NCBI RefSeq assembly: GCF_030518235.1 | Contig: NZ_JAULSA010000009.1 | Span: 62,001 to 126,000, forward strand | Direction of reading: 5' to 3' | Length of the DNA: 64,000 nt | Source of the DNA: Saccharibacillus sp. CPCC 101409 | GTDB lineage: Bacteria; Bacillota; Bacilli; Paenibacillales; Paenibacillaceae | Shown here: piece after piece, positions 8,994-17,805 of the stretch | Layout of the letters: each line of letters starts with the position of its first letter | How positions within the stretch are numbered: position 1 is the first letter of the stretch | Translations under genes and position numbers: made by a program | The notes under the pieces: generated by a model | The model's input: only the letters and a program-made list of their open reading frames with translations | Told to the model about the DNA's origin: nothing | The model's database searches: none

Positions 8994-9584
8994 TCAGCCT
9001 TTGACCAGATTGATATGCGACAGCTTGGTCGGGCTGTCGAAGATAAATTCGATATGGTAATCGCCGCGCTTGTAAGTCAGCTTGGTCTGCGTCGTTTTGC
9101 CGTTCTTGATCGTGGTCGTCGAAGTCGGCGCGTACCAGTTCTTCTTCACCATCTGCACGGTGATACCGCCGATATTCGTTTGGCGCTCCACATTTGTGCC
9201 GAAGTAGCGGATTTCTTTGAGCACATTGCCGGACGTATAAGACAGCGAATAGCCCGGGTTGCCCATATTGGCGGTGTAGCTGTCGAAGCCGGAAGCGGAA
9301 GTGCGGGCGACGTCCGGCGAACCGAAAGCGTCCATGACTTCGCTGCGGGTCGTTTGGCCGATGACGAAATCTTCGGCGCGGTCCGGGAAGTGGCCTTTGA
9401 GCGCCGGCTTGTAGAACGTGTTCAGCTTCTGCTGGGCCATCTGGCTGTCGGAAGAAGCGGCGGCCTGGGCGGCCGAAGCGCTCGGCAGCAGCGTATGGGA
9501 ACCGACTCCGAGCGCGCCGAAAGCGGCGGCGCCGGTCACGGAGAATGCCAGAATCGTTTTGCGCAGTTTGTTGGAAAAGTTCAT
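8994..9584 (-). CDS. Secreted DUF4309 (YjgB-like) protein
   Basis: A 196-residue protein with a clear signal peptide (positive start, hydrophobic core, likely cleavage after ASA near residue 38). The mature part contains the DUF4309 pattern: GHFPDRAEDFVIGQTTRSEV, an F(G)SPD block and a beta-rich C-terminal half ending in a hydrophobic strand. Homologues such as B. subtilis YjgB have no firmly known role. AAGGAGGAG lies 6 nt before the ATG. It is monocistronic, with its own terminator and an unusual periodic repeat upstream that may be a regulator site. Confidence 0.8.
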   Translation of the reverse strand: MNFSNKLRKTILAFSVTGAAAFGALGVGSHTLLPSASAAQAAASSDSQMAQQKLNTFYKPALKGHFPDRAEDFVIGQTTRSEVMDAFGSPDVARTSASGFDSYTANMGNPGYSLSYTSGNVLKEIRYFGTNVERQTNIGGITVQMVKKNWYAPTSTTTIKNGKTTQTKLTYKRGDYHIEFIFDSPTKLSHINLVKG

Positions 9585-9656
9585 CGTTTATCTCCTCCTT
9601 AGTGTGTTGCTCTTTACATATTACCTGTTTGGCGGAGGATGAAACAGGAGCAAAAT

Positions 9657-9698
9657 GGTTACCGCGCGGTTACAATTACGTTAACCGATAGGTTAACC
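9657..9698. promoter_or_regulatory. 11-bp-periodic GTTA direct repeats (PhoP-box-like)
   Basis: GTTACC, GTTACA, GTTAAC and GTTAAC begin at 9658, 9669, 9680 and 9692, so they repeat every 11, 11 and 12 bp, one helical turn each. On the minus strand a TAATAT -10-like hexamer (9618-9623) without a good -35 follows. This is the layout of a promoter activated by an OmpR/PhoB-family regulator. The repeats resemble Bacillus PhoP boxes (TTAACA-type units). Confidence 0.5.
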
Positions 9699-9744
9699 GA
9701 GTTGAATCGGCGATCGGTTCCGGCTTTTTTTCTTTGTGTGAAAT

Positions 9745-12063
9745 TCAACCGATTTCCGCCGTTTTGCCCGCGAACAGTTTGCGGTATTGTCCCGGCGTAT
9801 AGCCGGTTTCTTTTTTGAATTTGCGGATAAAATTCGGCGTGTCCTGGTAGCCGACGCGCTGGATAATATCTTTGAGCGGCTCGTCGGTTGTGGTCAATTC
9901 GGCAATCGCCGCGGCCATTCGTTTCTGCCAGATATACTGCACGAAGTTGATGCCGACTTTTTCCTTGAACGAACGGCTAAAATACGACATGGAGATCGAA
10001 TATTTGTACGAGATCGTCTCCAGGCTCAGCGAATGGTCGGCATAATGCTCGTCGATGTATGCGACGATACGGTCCATCAATGTATGCGCTTCCTTCTCTT
10101 CTTTCTGCTCGACCTGCGCGCAGAGCCTGTCCGTCAGATCGAGGCAGCAGCGTTCCAGTTCGTCCGGCGAAGCGAACGCGTCGAGCGGCGGAATGCCGGA
10201 AGACAGATTGTCGACGCCGGCTTCGAGCGCGGCTTTGAGAATCGTATTCAGGATATCGAAACCGATGCAGCGCATGTAGCGGGCCGACAAACCGGGCGCG
10301 CGCAGCGCTTCCGTCGCTTCGGCGACCGAACGGGCCGCGACGTCCGCGCTGCCCTGCTTGAGGCTCTGGGACAGCTTGAGCAGCACCGATTTGGGCACCC
10401 AGCAGGCTTCGCCGCCGTCGGCGGACAGACGGCTGAAGTAAGTAATGCTGCCGCTGCCCGTATTCTTGCGCGATTCGAAAGCGGAGCATGCTTCGATAAA
10501 CGACTGGTTCAGCCGCTGCGGGCCGTCGCAGCAGGTGCCGACGCCGAGCGCGGGCTGCGCCCGGCCGATATCGAGCAGACGATCGCGCACGGCGTGCACG
10601 ATGGCTTCGGCGAGTTCCGATTCGCCGCGGCCTTCCGTCGGATCGAACCCGACAATCAGCGCGATCTGATCCGGCTTGGGCAGTTCCGCGCCGTAGATAC
10701 GGGCGCCGAGCTCCGGCAGCTCCGCTTCGGACAGCAAGCTCAGCAGCAGCTTGCGTTCCTGCGGATCGTCCGCCGCCGCTCTGGAGTCTTCTCCGCCGAT
10801 CAGGACGGCGAAGTAGCGGGAACGGTCAAGCGACAGGCCGAGCGTACGCATCAGCTCGGGCGCGGGGCCGGCGGCTCCGCCGTGCCGAAGCAGCATCAGC
10901 AGGGAGTGGTTGCGCGCATACGGCTCCTGCAAATTGGCGCGGGTGCTGTAGGCCTGGAGAGCGGAACGGATGCCGTCCAGCTCGTTGCCGCCCGTTACGG
11001 CGTTTTCCCCGGCAGCCGCTTCTCCGGTCTGCGGCACCGCTTTGGAATTGGCGAATTCGAACAGGCGGAAGATGGGGCCGTACAGTCGGCGGGCCAGCAT
11101 CAGCGCGACGAAAGCGCCGAATACGAAAACGAGCGCAAACAGCGCCGCGATAAAGCTGCGGATATGCAGCACGCTGCTGAAGAATTGGGAACTCGGCATC
11201 AAGGTCACGTATTCCCAGCCGTTCTGCTCCGATTTGACCGAGACGACCGAATGCGGCACGCCGCCGATTTCGATGCTGTGCGTGCCCGTGGACAAGGAAA
11301 CGAGCGAACGCAGTTCTTCTTCGTCCACGCCTTTTTCCTGGTTGTTCTTGACCGCAAGCACCCGGCCTTCGTTATCGAAAATATAGGAAGAACCCTGATA
11401 GCCGCCCAGAATCGAATCGATCAATCCCGTCAGGCTGGATTCCTGTACGAAATACATCAGCGTTCCGTGCGGATTGGGGCTGTTCGGCACGACCGGCACC
11501 AGATAAACGAGCATCGACTGCTCGAATCCCGGAGTTCGGCCCACCAGGTCCGCCGGACGCATCGTGGCGAAGCGCGTTTCGTTCAGATCGCGCAGCGCGG
11601 CGGCGCCGTCCCAGCTGCGAAACTGGTATTTTTCCGAAAATACGTCCAGGTCGTACATGCCGGCGCTGGAATAGATCTGTTTATCGTCGTGGAAGTACAG
11701 GAACATTTCGCCGATAATCGGACTGGTCGCTTTGTAATCGCCGAGCGCGTTAATGGCTTCCAGACTGTAGTACGGATCGTGCACCCGGTAGCGGCTCAGG
11801 CGAAAATCGTAAGCGGCGCGCGACGCGATATCGTTGAGCTGCTTCATATTGGAGTCCACGATCGTTTCGGCCTGGGTGAGCTGATTCAAATGCGACTGCT
11901 CGATCTGCGAACGCAGATTGGCCGCCGTATTGTGATAAAGTACGAAAGTCAGGCAGATCAGCGGAATAAGCAAAATCAACATATAGGAAGAGATATATTT
12001 CAGGAAAAGGCGGGATTTGAAGTAGCTCGGCTTCATTTCCATTTTTAGCGCGTTGATCTTCAT
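9745..12063 (-). CDS. Membrane-anchored AraC-family regulator
   Basis: A 772-residue transcription regulator of the Paenibacillus type that couples an extracellular sensor to DNA binding. A first transmembrane helix lies near residues 20-45. An extracellular dCache-like region follows to about residue 295, then a second helix near 300-320. The cytoplasmic part ends in a two-HTH AraC domain in the last 100 residues (ETISYKYSISMSYFSRSFKE and DIIQRVGYQDTPNFIRKFKKETG). Start at ATG 12063, with AAGGAG 9 nt upstream; a 17-codon upstream extension has no such site. It is divergent from the sugar-import operon at 12.7 kb and is probably its regulator. Confidence 0.85.
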   Translation of the reverse strand: MKINALKMEMKPSYFKSRLFLKYISSYMLILLIPLICLTFVLYHNTAANLRSQIEQSHLNQLTQAETIVDSNMKQLNDIASRAAYDFRLSRYRVHDPYYSLEAINALGDYKATSPIIGEMFLYFHDDKQIYSSAGMYDLDVFSEKYQFRSWDGAAALRDLNETRFATMRPADLVGRTPGFEQSMLVYLVPVVPNSPNPHGTLMYFVQESSLTGLIDSILGGYQGSSYIFDNEGRVLAVKNNQEKGVDEEELRSLVSLSTGTHSIEIGGVPHSVVSVKSEQNGWEYVTLMPSSQFFSSVLHIRSFIAALFALVFVFGAFVALMLARRLYGPIFRLFEFANSKAVPQTGEAAAGENAVTGGNELDGIRSALQAYSTRANLQEPYARNHSLLMLLRHGGAAGPAPELMRTLGLSLDRSRYFAVLIGGEDSRAAADDPQERKLLLSLLSEAELPELGARIYGAELPKPDQIALIVGFDPTEGRGESELAEAIVHAVRDRLLDIGRAQPALGVGTCCDGPQRLNQSFIEACSAFESRKNTGSGSITYFSRLSADGGEACWVPKSVLLKLSQSLKQGSADVAARSVAEATEALRAPGLSARYMRCIGFDILNTILKAALEAGVDNLSSGIPPLDAFASPDELERCCLDLTDRLCAQVEQKEEKEAHTLMDRIVAYIDEHYADHSLSLETISYKYSISMSYFSRSFKEKVGINFVQYIWQKRMAAAIAELTTTDEPLKDIIQRVGYQDTPNFIRKFKKETGYTPGQYRKLFAGKTAEIG

Positions 12064-12125
12064 ATTTATTCTCCTTCCCCTCGGTAGCGAAATATCTCCG
12101 TTTTGCAACTTCATTCTATGAAAAA

Positions 12126-12154
12126 AGTGTAGAAGGTACGGGCTTGTCGGACAA
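12126..12154 (-). promoter_or_regulatory. Candidate promoter of the AraC regulator
   Basis: On the minus strand TTGTCC and TACACT are 17 bp apart, about 65 bp before the start codon. Confidence 0.4.
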
Positions 12155-12655
12155 TATGTAGGTTTTGACCGGCTCCGACCGCGCGATTCCGCGCTGTCTT
12201 TTGACCGGAAATGTGTCGTTTTTTACTTTTTGGCTTGAAAACAATACATGAATATTTCTTTGCCATGTGAAATTTTCTGTTTATTTTCATGAATGGCGGC
12301 TGTTTCTGTTATGTATTCTAACACATTTAAAAGGCTTTGCGGGATGGGGAATTTCGGACAGTGCCAAAACCACATATTTACGTCCGGGCCGAACGTTTTG
12401 TAAACTCGGGGTACAGCAAAGCAATCTTCTCCCGGCGTTATCGCATTCCCGACGCTTGCAGACCTTTTTTTCGAACCGCGGCGTTTTCCGCGTATGCGCT
12501 TTCTTTTTTTGAAGCGCGGCAGCCGAGGAAAAAACGCCGACAAAGCAAACCGGGAAAGCCGGTCAGAAGTTGTCAGGTAAGCTGACTTTGTGCAAAGCGT
12601 CGCAATCGGCACTCTTCATCCGGGCAGCCGACACTAATTGGAAGGAGTGACGAAC
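12155..12655. other. Regulatory gap between divergent AraC gene and importer operon
   Basis: About 500 bp without a convincing gene. It is AT-richer on the left. TGAAAACAATACA at 12236-12248 is a weak cre-like sequence. A short dyad GTCAG-GTAAG-CTGAC lies near 12570-12585. No good sigma-A promoter for the importer operon could be picked by eye, which would fit a promoter that needs an activator. Confidence 0.4.
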
Positions 12656-13612
12656 ATGATGCATGGGAGCGCGAAAGCCGTACTCGATCCTTCGGCGGCC
12701 AAACGCAAAAGCAAAACGCTCAAAAAGGTGCTCCGCAACTGGCAGTTGTACATCTTTATGGCGCCGGCGCTGCTGACCGTAGTGATCTTCAACTACATAC
12801 CGATGTACGGCATCCAGATCGCATTCAAAAATTATATCCCGGCACTGGGCATGGGAGCAAGCAAGTGGGTGGGCTTCGATCATTTCGAACGCTTTTTCAA
12901 CTCCTACTATTTCTGGGATCTGATGTGGAACACCTTCAGCATCAGTTTGTACGGGCTGCTCGTGGGATTCCCGCTGCCGATCTTGCTGGCGCTGGCTTTC
13001 AACGAAGTGCGCAACGGCAAATTCAAGAAAACGGTCCAAACCGTCACCTACGCGCCGCACTTTATTTCGATGGTCGTCATGGCCGGAATGATTATCACGT
13101 TCCTGACGCCGTCGACCGGTATGATCGTCAATCTGCTCGAAGCGATCGGGGTGACGCCGCCGAGCTTCCTGACCGATCCGCGCTGGTTCAAAACGATCTA
13201 CGTCCTGTCCGATGTCTGGCAGACGACCGGGTGGGGAACGATCATTTATCTGGCCGCGCTGACCGCCGTCGATCCCGGACTGCACGAAGCGGCGATTCTC
13301 GACGGAGCGTCCCGCATGCAGCGCATCCGGCATATCAATATTCCGGTCATTATCCCGACGATTACCATTCTGCTGATTCTCAATATGGGCGGCCTGCTCG
13401 GCGTGGGCTACGAGAAGATCCTGCTGCTGCAAAACCCGCTCAATATGGAAGCTTCCGACGTGATCGCGACCTCCGTATACCGCACCGGCCTGCTGGAAGC
13501 GCAGTACAGCTATTCCACCGCCGTCGGCTTGTTCAACTCGGTCGTCAACGCGATCCTGCTCATTACCGTGAACCAGGTCGTGCGCCGGACAAGCGAGAAC
13601 AGCCTGTGGTAA
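12656..13612 (+). CDS. Sugar ABC transporter permease, LplB/YtcP-type
   Basis: A 318-residue inner-membrane permease with six hydrophobic segments. The cytoplasmic EAA loop reads HEAAILDGASRMQRIRHINIP and contacts the ATPase. The start MYGIQIAFKNY near the first periplasmic loop is typical of the LplB group that imports oligosaccharides with LplA-type binding proteins. ATG 12656 is chosen because GAAGGAG lies 9 nt upstream. It is the first gene of the importer operon, and the second permease follows after 33 bp. No ATPase gene is present, so a shared MsmX-type ATPase is expected, as known for this transporter class. Confidence 0.9.
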   Translation: MMHGSAKAVLDPSAAKRKSKTLKKVLRNWQLYIFMAPALLTVVIFNYIPMYGIQIAFKNYIPALGMGASKWVGFDHFERFFNSYYFWDLMWNTFSISLYGLLVGFPLPILLALAFNEVRNGKFKKTVQTVTYAPHFISMVVMAGMIITFLTPSTGMIVNLLEAIGVTPPSFLTDPRWFKTIYVLSDVWQTTGWGTIIYLAALTAVDPGLHEAAILDGASRMQRIRHINIPVIIPTITILLILNMGGLLGVGYEKILLLQNPLNMEASDVIATSVYRTGLLEAQYSYSTAVGLFNSVVNAILLITVNQVVRRTSENSLW

Positions 13613-13645
13613 GATGCGATCTCAAACGAAAGGGAGGGACGAAGC

Positions 13646-14551
13646 ATGATAAGCACGATTCAAGAAACGAAGCAGGATAAAGTTTTTCTGGCTTTCGTGT
13701 ATCTCATATTGACCGTGGCGCTCGTGATCGTCGCGTATCCGCTGATCTACATCGTCAGCGCCTCGATCACCAATCCGAATCTGGTCGCTTCCGGCGACAT
13801 GTGGCTGCTTCCGAAAGACATTACGTTCGAAGGCTACCGGCGGGTATTCCAGGATACGAGTATCTGGCGCGGGTATATGAATACGATCATTTATACCGTC
13901 GTGGGCACGCTGGTCAATTTGATCTTTACGCTGCCCGCCGCTTACGCGCTCAGCCGCAGAGACTTCGTCGGCCGCAATATCTTCATGATGATCTTTATGG
14001 TGACGATGTTTTTCGGCGGCGGCCTCGTTCCGACTTATCTGGTCGTGCGCAGCCTGGGCCTCGTCGACAGCATGTGGGCGCTTATCCTTCCGGGGGCGAC
14101 CTCGATCTGGAATCTGATCGTCTGCCGCACCTTTTTCCAGTCCTCGATTCCGAGGGAGCTGCAGGAAGCCGCCGAGATCGACGGATGCAGCAATTTCAGG
14201 CTCTTTTTCCGGATTGTGCTGCCGCTGTCCAGCGCGCTGATCGCCGTTATGGCTCTCTTTTTCGGCGTCGGGCACTGGAACAATTACTTCTCGGCGATGA
14301 TCTATCTGAACCATCAGGAAAAATACCCGCTTCAGCTGGTGCTTCGTCAGATCCTGGTGCTCCAGCAGATGTCGGCGCAGGCCGGCACGATCGACGCTTC
14401 GATGGCGACCTCGCTCAACAACAAAGCCGAAGTCGCCGCGCTCGTCAAATATGCCGTCATTATCGTGGCTACGCTGCCGATTATCGCGGTGTATCCGTTC
14501 CTGCAGCGTTATTTTGTGCAAGGTGTCATGATCGGTTCCGTCAAGGGATGA
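13646..14551 (+). CDS. Sugar ABC transporter permease, LplC/YtcP-type
   Basis: A 301-residue partner permease with six membrane segments and an EAA loop (LQEAAEIDGCSNFRLFFRIVLP). The C-terminal RYFVQGVMIGSVKG ending is typical of the LplC group. GGGAGGGA lies upstream of the ATG. It would form the membrane channel as a heterodimer with the preceding permease and receive substrate from the lipoprotein encoded next. Confidence 0.9.
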   Translation: MISTIQETKQDKVFLAFVYLILTVALVIVAYPLIYIVSASITNPNLVASGDMWLLPKDITFEGYRRVFQDTSIWRGYMNTIIYTVVGTLVNLIFTLPAAYALSRRDFVGRNIFMMIFMVTMFFGGGLVPTYLVVRSLGLVDSMWALILPGATSIWNLIVCRTFFQSSIPRELQEAAEIDGCSNFRLFFRIVLPLSSALIAVMALFFGVGHWNNYFSAMIYLNHQEKYPLQLVLRQILVLQQMSAQAGTIDASMATSLNNKAEVAALVKYAVIIVATLPIIAVYPFLQRYFVQGVMIGSVKG

Positions 14552-14596
14552 TCTTGCCATAGCGTAACGATCAGAAAAAAAGGGGAGGATTTGGAT

Positions 14597-16201
14597 ATGA
14601 AAACGAGTCGTAAAAAAGGAGCGGCCGCGCTGTCGGGGTTAATGGTGCTGAGCATGCTGGCCACTGCCTGCCAGTCCGGAGGAACGACGGAAAAAGCGGC
14701 GGATTCGAGCGGAAGCGTGAGCAAGGACGGCTTCCCGATCGTCGAACAGCCGATCACGCTGAGCGTGTTCGCGCCGAGCGCCGATATGGCCCCGTGGGAC
14801 ACCATGCCGGTCGTGCAGGAGATGGAAAAGCTGTCCAATATCAAGATCGAGTTCCAGACGGCGCCGATCGACAGCTTCGCGACGAAGAAAAACCTGGTCT
14901 TCGCCAGCGGCGATCTGCCCGATATGCTGTACGCGGCGGATATCACCCCGGCCGAGCAGGTCAGCTACGGCACGCAGGGCCAGTTGATTCCGCTCGAAGA
15001 TCTGATCGACAATTACGCGCCCAATCTCAAAAAGATCCTCGACGAGAACCCGAACGTGCGCAAATCGATCACGACGACGGACGGTCATATCTACGCGCTG
15101 CCGTTTATCGACACCGCCGCCGTCTGGTACCGCGGCCCGATGTGGTACAACGGCGAATTCCTGGAAACGCTGGGTACGGAAGAACCGAAAACGACGGACG
15201 AGCTGTACGAATACCTGAAACGCGTCAAGACCGAAGATCCGAACGGCAACGGCAAAGCCGACGAAATTCCGCTGACTTCGGTTAAGCTCAACGATCTGCG
15301 CATGTATTTCCTCGGTTTCTGGGGCATCTACAACGAAGTGTACTACGCCGACAAAGACGGCAAAGTCCACTATACGCCGCAGGAAGAAGGCTATAAAGGT
15401 TATCTGACGTTCCTGAACAAGCTGTGGAACGAAGATCTGCTGGATCACGAAACGTTCTCGCAAACCGACGAGCAGAAAAAAGCCAAAGGCGCGAAAAATC
15501 AGCTGGCGCTGTTCAGCGATTACTACCCGTACTTCACGCTCGGCGGAACCGAAGAAACGATGGAAGACCCGATGATGACGCCGGTCGGCAGCGAAATCGC
15601 GGGCACGCCGGTCTACGGCAAACACCCGGGCATGTCGTCCAACGGCAACTTCGCCATCACCGCGACCAACCCGAATCCGGAAGCGAGCATGAGATGGATC
15701 GACTATCAATACGGCTACGACGGCGCGACGCTCTGGACGCAGGGACCGCAGGGCAAAATGTGGGATTATGTGGACGAAGCGACGCACGAGAAAAAGTTCC
15801 TCGACGTGCCGGGCGGCGGAGACCGCGAGCAGTACCGCGCGACGCTGACGCCGAACTACGGTATCGTGACGCCGGGCGTCAATATTCCCGAACTGACCAA
15901 CGGCCTGCGCAGCGAAGTGGAAGACTGGGTCGTCAAGCAGAACGAAGAAAAGCTGGTACCGATCGCGAAAGTTCCTTTCCCGAACGTGTATCTGACGAAC
16001 GACGCGCAAACGGAAGTATCCGCGCTGCTGTCCGATCTGAACACGTACGTCGAACAGATGGAAGCCAAATTCGTGACCGGCCAGGAACCGCTGAGCAACT
16101 GGGACAGCTATGTGGCGCAGCTCAAGAAAATGGGCAGCGACCGCATCGTGGAAATCTACCAGGAAGCGTACGATCAGTGGAACAGCGAGAACGCGCAGTA
16201 A
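14597..16201 (+). CDS. Sugar-binding lipoprotein, LplA/YtcQ-type
   Basis: A 534-residue extracellular solute-binding protein (family 1, large LplA group) anchored by a lipobox (LATAC). The mature part has the ITLSVFAPSADMAPWD start and DLPDMLYAADITPAEQ block expected for this group. GGGGAGG lies 6 nt before ATG 14597. An in-frame TTG two codons earlier is a poorer fit. It captures the oligosaccharide for the two permeases upstream. The linked GH29, PNGase-like and GH18 genes hint at a fucose- and GlcNAc-containing ligand, which is inferred only. Confidence 0.88.
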   Translation: MKTSRKKGAAALSGLMVLSMLATACQSGGTTEKAADSSGSVSKDGFPIVEQPITLSVFAPSADMAPWDTMPVVQEMEKLSNIKIEFQTAPIDSFATKKNLVFASGDLPDMLYAADITPAEQVSYGTQGQLIPLEDLIDNYAPNLKKILDENPNVRKSITTTDGHIYALPFIDTAAVWYRGPMWYNGEFLETLGTEEPKTTDELYEYLKRVKTEDPNGNGKADEIPLTSVKLNDLRMYFLGFWGIYNEVYYADKDGKVHYTPQEEGYKGYLTFLNKLWNEDLLDHETFSQTDEQKKAKGAKNQLALFSDYYPYFTLGGTEETMEDPMMTPVGSEIAGTPVYGKHPGMSSNGNFAITATNPNPEASMRWIDYQYGYDGATLWTQGPQGKMWDYVDEATHEKKFLDVPGGGDREQYRATLTPNYGIVTPGVNIPELTNGLRSEVEDWVVKQNEEKLVPIAKVPFPNVYLTNDAQTEVSALLSDLNTYVEQMEAKFVTGQEPLSNWDSYVAQLKKMGSDRIVEIYQEAYDQWNSENAQ

Positions 16202-16398
16202 GTTGAGGTTATACGCGAAGAAAGATTGAAGGTTCAAGTTTCGCCCGAAAGGGAGAGGGAAGGGGCGGAAGACGAAGCGGCGGGCCCGCTTTCGTTTTTC
16301 GCCCCTGCTTGTTGAAAAAAGGCTGCGCAAAAATCGAGCAACCGTCCGCCCGCCGAGCGTATTGCCGGAGAAACGGCCGGACGAAGAAGGAGGAGCCC

Positions 16399-17805
16399 AT
16401 GACGGAAGCGAAAACGGCGCAGGAGCCGAAGCCCGAAGAAACGGTCGTGCACGAAGGCGTGCACAATTACAGCAGCGAAGACGAGTGGGTCAAGCCCGAA
16501 GATCCGCTGCTGCTGGAGCGGCTGGAATGGTTCAAAGACCAGAAGCTGGGCCTGATGATGCACTGGGGTCCTTACAGCCAGCTGGGCGTGGTGGAATCGT
16601 GGGCGCTGAGCGACGGGGACGCCGACTGGGCGCGCGACTGCATCGACTGGGGCGTGGAAGGCGAAGAATTGAAGCGCGAATATTTCGATCTGAACAAGAC
16701 GTTCAATCCGATCCGGTTCCAGCCGGAGCTGTGGGCCGATCTGGCCGCCGAAGGCGGATTCAAATACCTGACGTTCACGACCAAGCATCACGACGGCTTC
16801 TGCATGTGGGACACGCATACGACCGATTACCGGATCACCGGGCCGGATACGCCGTTCCACCGGCACAAATACGCCGATATCTGCCGCAATCTGTTCGACG
16901 CGTTCCGCTCGCGCGGGCTTGCCATTTCGGCCTATTTCTCCAAAGCCGACTGGCATACGCCGGATTACTGGGCGCCGGGCATGGAACGCGGCGAGAAGAT
17001 GTGGCGCGGGCCGTCTTACGATCCCAAAGCGTATCCGTGGCTGTGGGAAAAGTTCGTGCGGTTCACGCACGAGCAGATTACCGAACTGATGACCCGCTAC
17101 GGCCGGATCGACATGCTCTGGCTCGACGCCGGCTGGGTCAACGAGCACAGCGGTCAGGATATCCGGCTCGGCGAACTGGTCGACCGCATCCGGCGGGACC
17201 ATCAGCCGTGGCTGCTGTCGGCGGACCGCACGGTCGGCGGACCGTACGAGAATCTGATTACGCCGGAGCAAACGCTGCCGGAGCGGCCGATCAACGTGCC
17301 GTGGGAAAGCTGTATCACGATGGGGACGTCGTTTTCCTTCAATTATGAAGATACGTACAAAAGTGTGCGCCAGCTGGTGCACTTACTGGTCGAGATCGTC
17401 GCCAAAGGCGGCAATCTGGCGCTCAACGTCGGTCCGCAGCCGGACGGCCGCCTTCCGGCCGCGGCGATCCAAGGAATGAAAGGGCTGGGCGTCTGGCTGA
17501 AAGTAAACGGCGAAGCGATCTACGGCACGCGGGTATGCGAGCCGTATTCGTCGGAAGACAAAAAGCTTCAGTTTACGCGCAAAGGGGATACCGTTTACGC
17601 GCTCCGGCTGTACGCCGAAGGCGAACAAGTGGAAAGCGAGCTCGAACTTCCGGTAAGCGGTGCGTTCGAACGTGCTTCGCTGGTCGGTTTCGACGGCGAG
17701 CTTGCGCTGCGGCGGACGGAGTCGGGCGTGTCCGTGACGATTCCGGAAGCTGCGCGCGGCGGCGAGACGCCGGTCGCGCTGGCGTTCCGGCTGGAGGAAC
17801 AATGA
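16399..17805 (+). CDS. Alpha-L-fucosidase, GH29
   Basis: A 468-residue retaining exo-glycosidase that releases terminal alpha-linked L-fucose. The catalytic barrel contains the family blocks LGLMMHWGPYS, TKHHDGFCMWDT and IDMLWLDAGW. The Asp of the last block (D243) is the expected nucleophile. A C-terminal beta-sandwich follows from about residue 385. There is no signal peptide, so it acts in the cytoplasm on imported sugars. AAGGAGGAG precedes ATG 16399 by 4 nt. It follows the binding lipoprotein after about 200 bp and its stop overlaps the next start in an ATGA. Activity on other 6-deoxy sugars cannot be excluded. Confidence 0.85.
   Translation: MTEAKTAQEPKPEETVVHEGVHNYSSEDEWVKPEDPLLLERLEWFKDQKLGLMMHWGPYSQLGVVESWALSDGDADWARDCIDWGVEGEELKREYFDLNKTFNPIRFQPELWADLAAEGGFKYLTFTTKHHDGFCMWDTHTTDYRITGPDTPFHRHKYADICRNLFDAFRSRGLAISAYFSKADWHTPDYWAPGMERGEKMWRGPSYDPKAYPWLWEKFVRFTHEQITELMTRYGRIDMLWLDAGWVNEHSGQDIRLGELVDRIRRDHQPWLLSADRTVGGPYENLITPEQTLPERPINVPWESCITMGTSFSFNYEDTYKSVRQLVHLLVEIVAKGGNLALNVGPQPDGRLPAAAIQGMKGLGVWLKVNGEAIYGTRVCEPYSSEDKKLQFTRKGDTVYALRLYAEGEQVESELELPVSGAFERASLVGFDGELALRRTESGVSVTIPEAARGGETPVALAFRLEEQ

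Noticed and set aside
9787-12048. A 753-codon open frame on the plus strand
   Set aside because: It is the mirror of the membrane AraC regulator and has an Arg/Gln-rich translation without any family pattern.
12236-12248. cre-like sequence TGAAAACAATACA before the importer operon
   Set aside because: It lacks the central CG of the CcpA consensus and is about 400 bp from the first gene.
12223-12612. A 129-codon minus-strand frame in the regulatory gap
   Set aside because: The translation is basic, with no family and no ribosome binding site, and it lies across the region expected to hold operon control signals.
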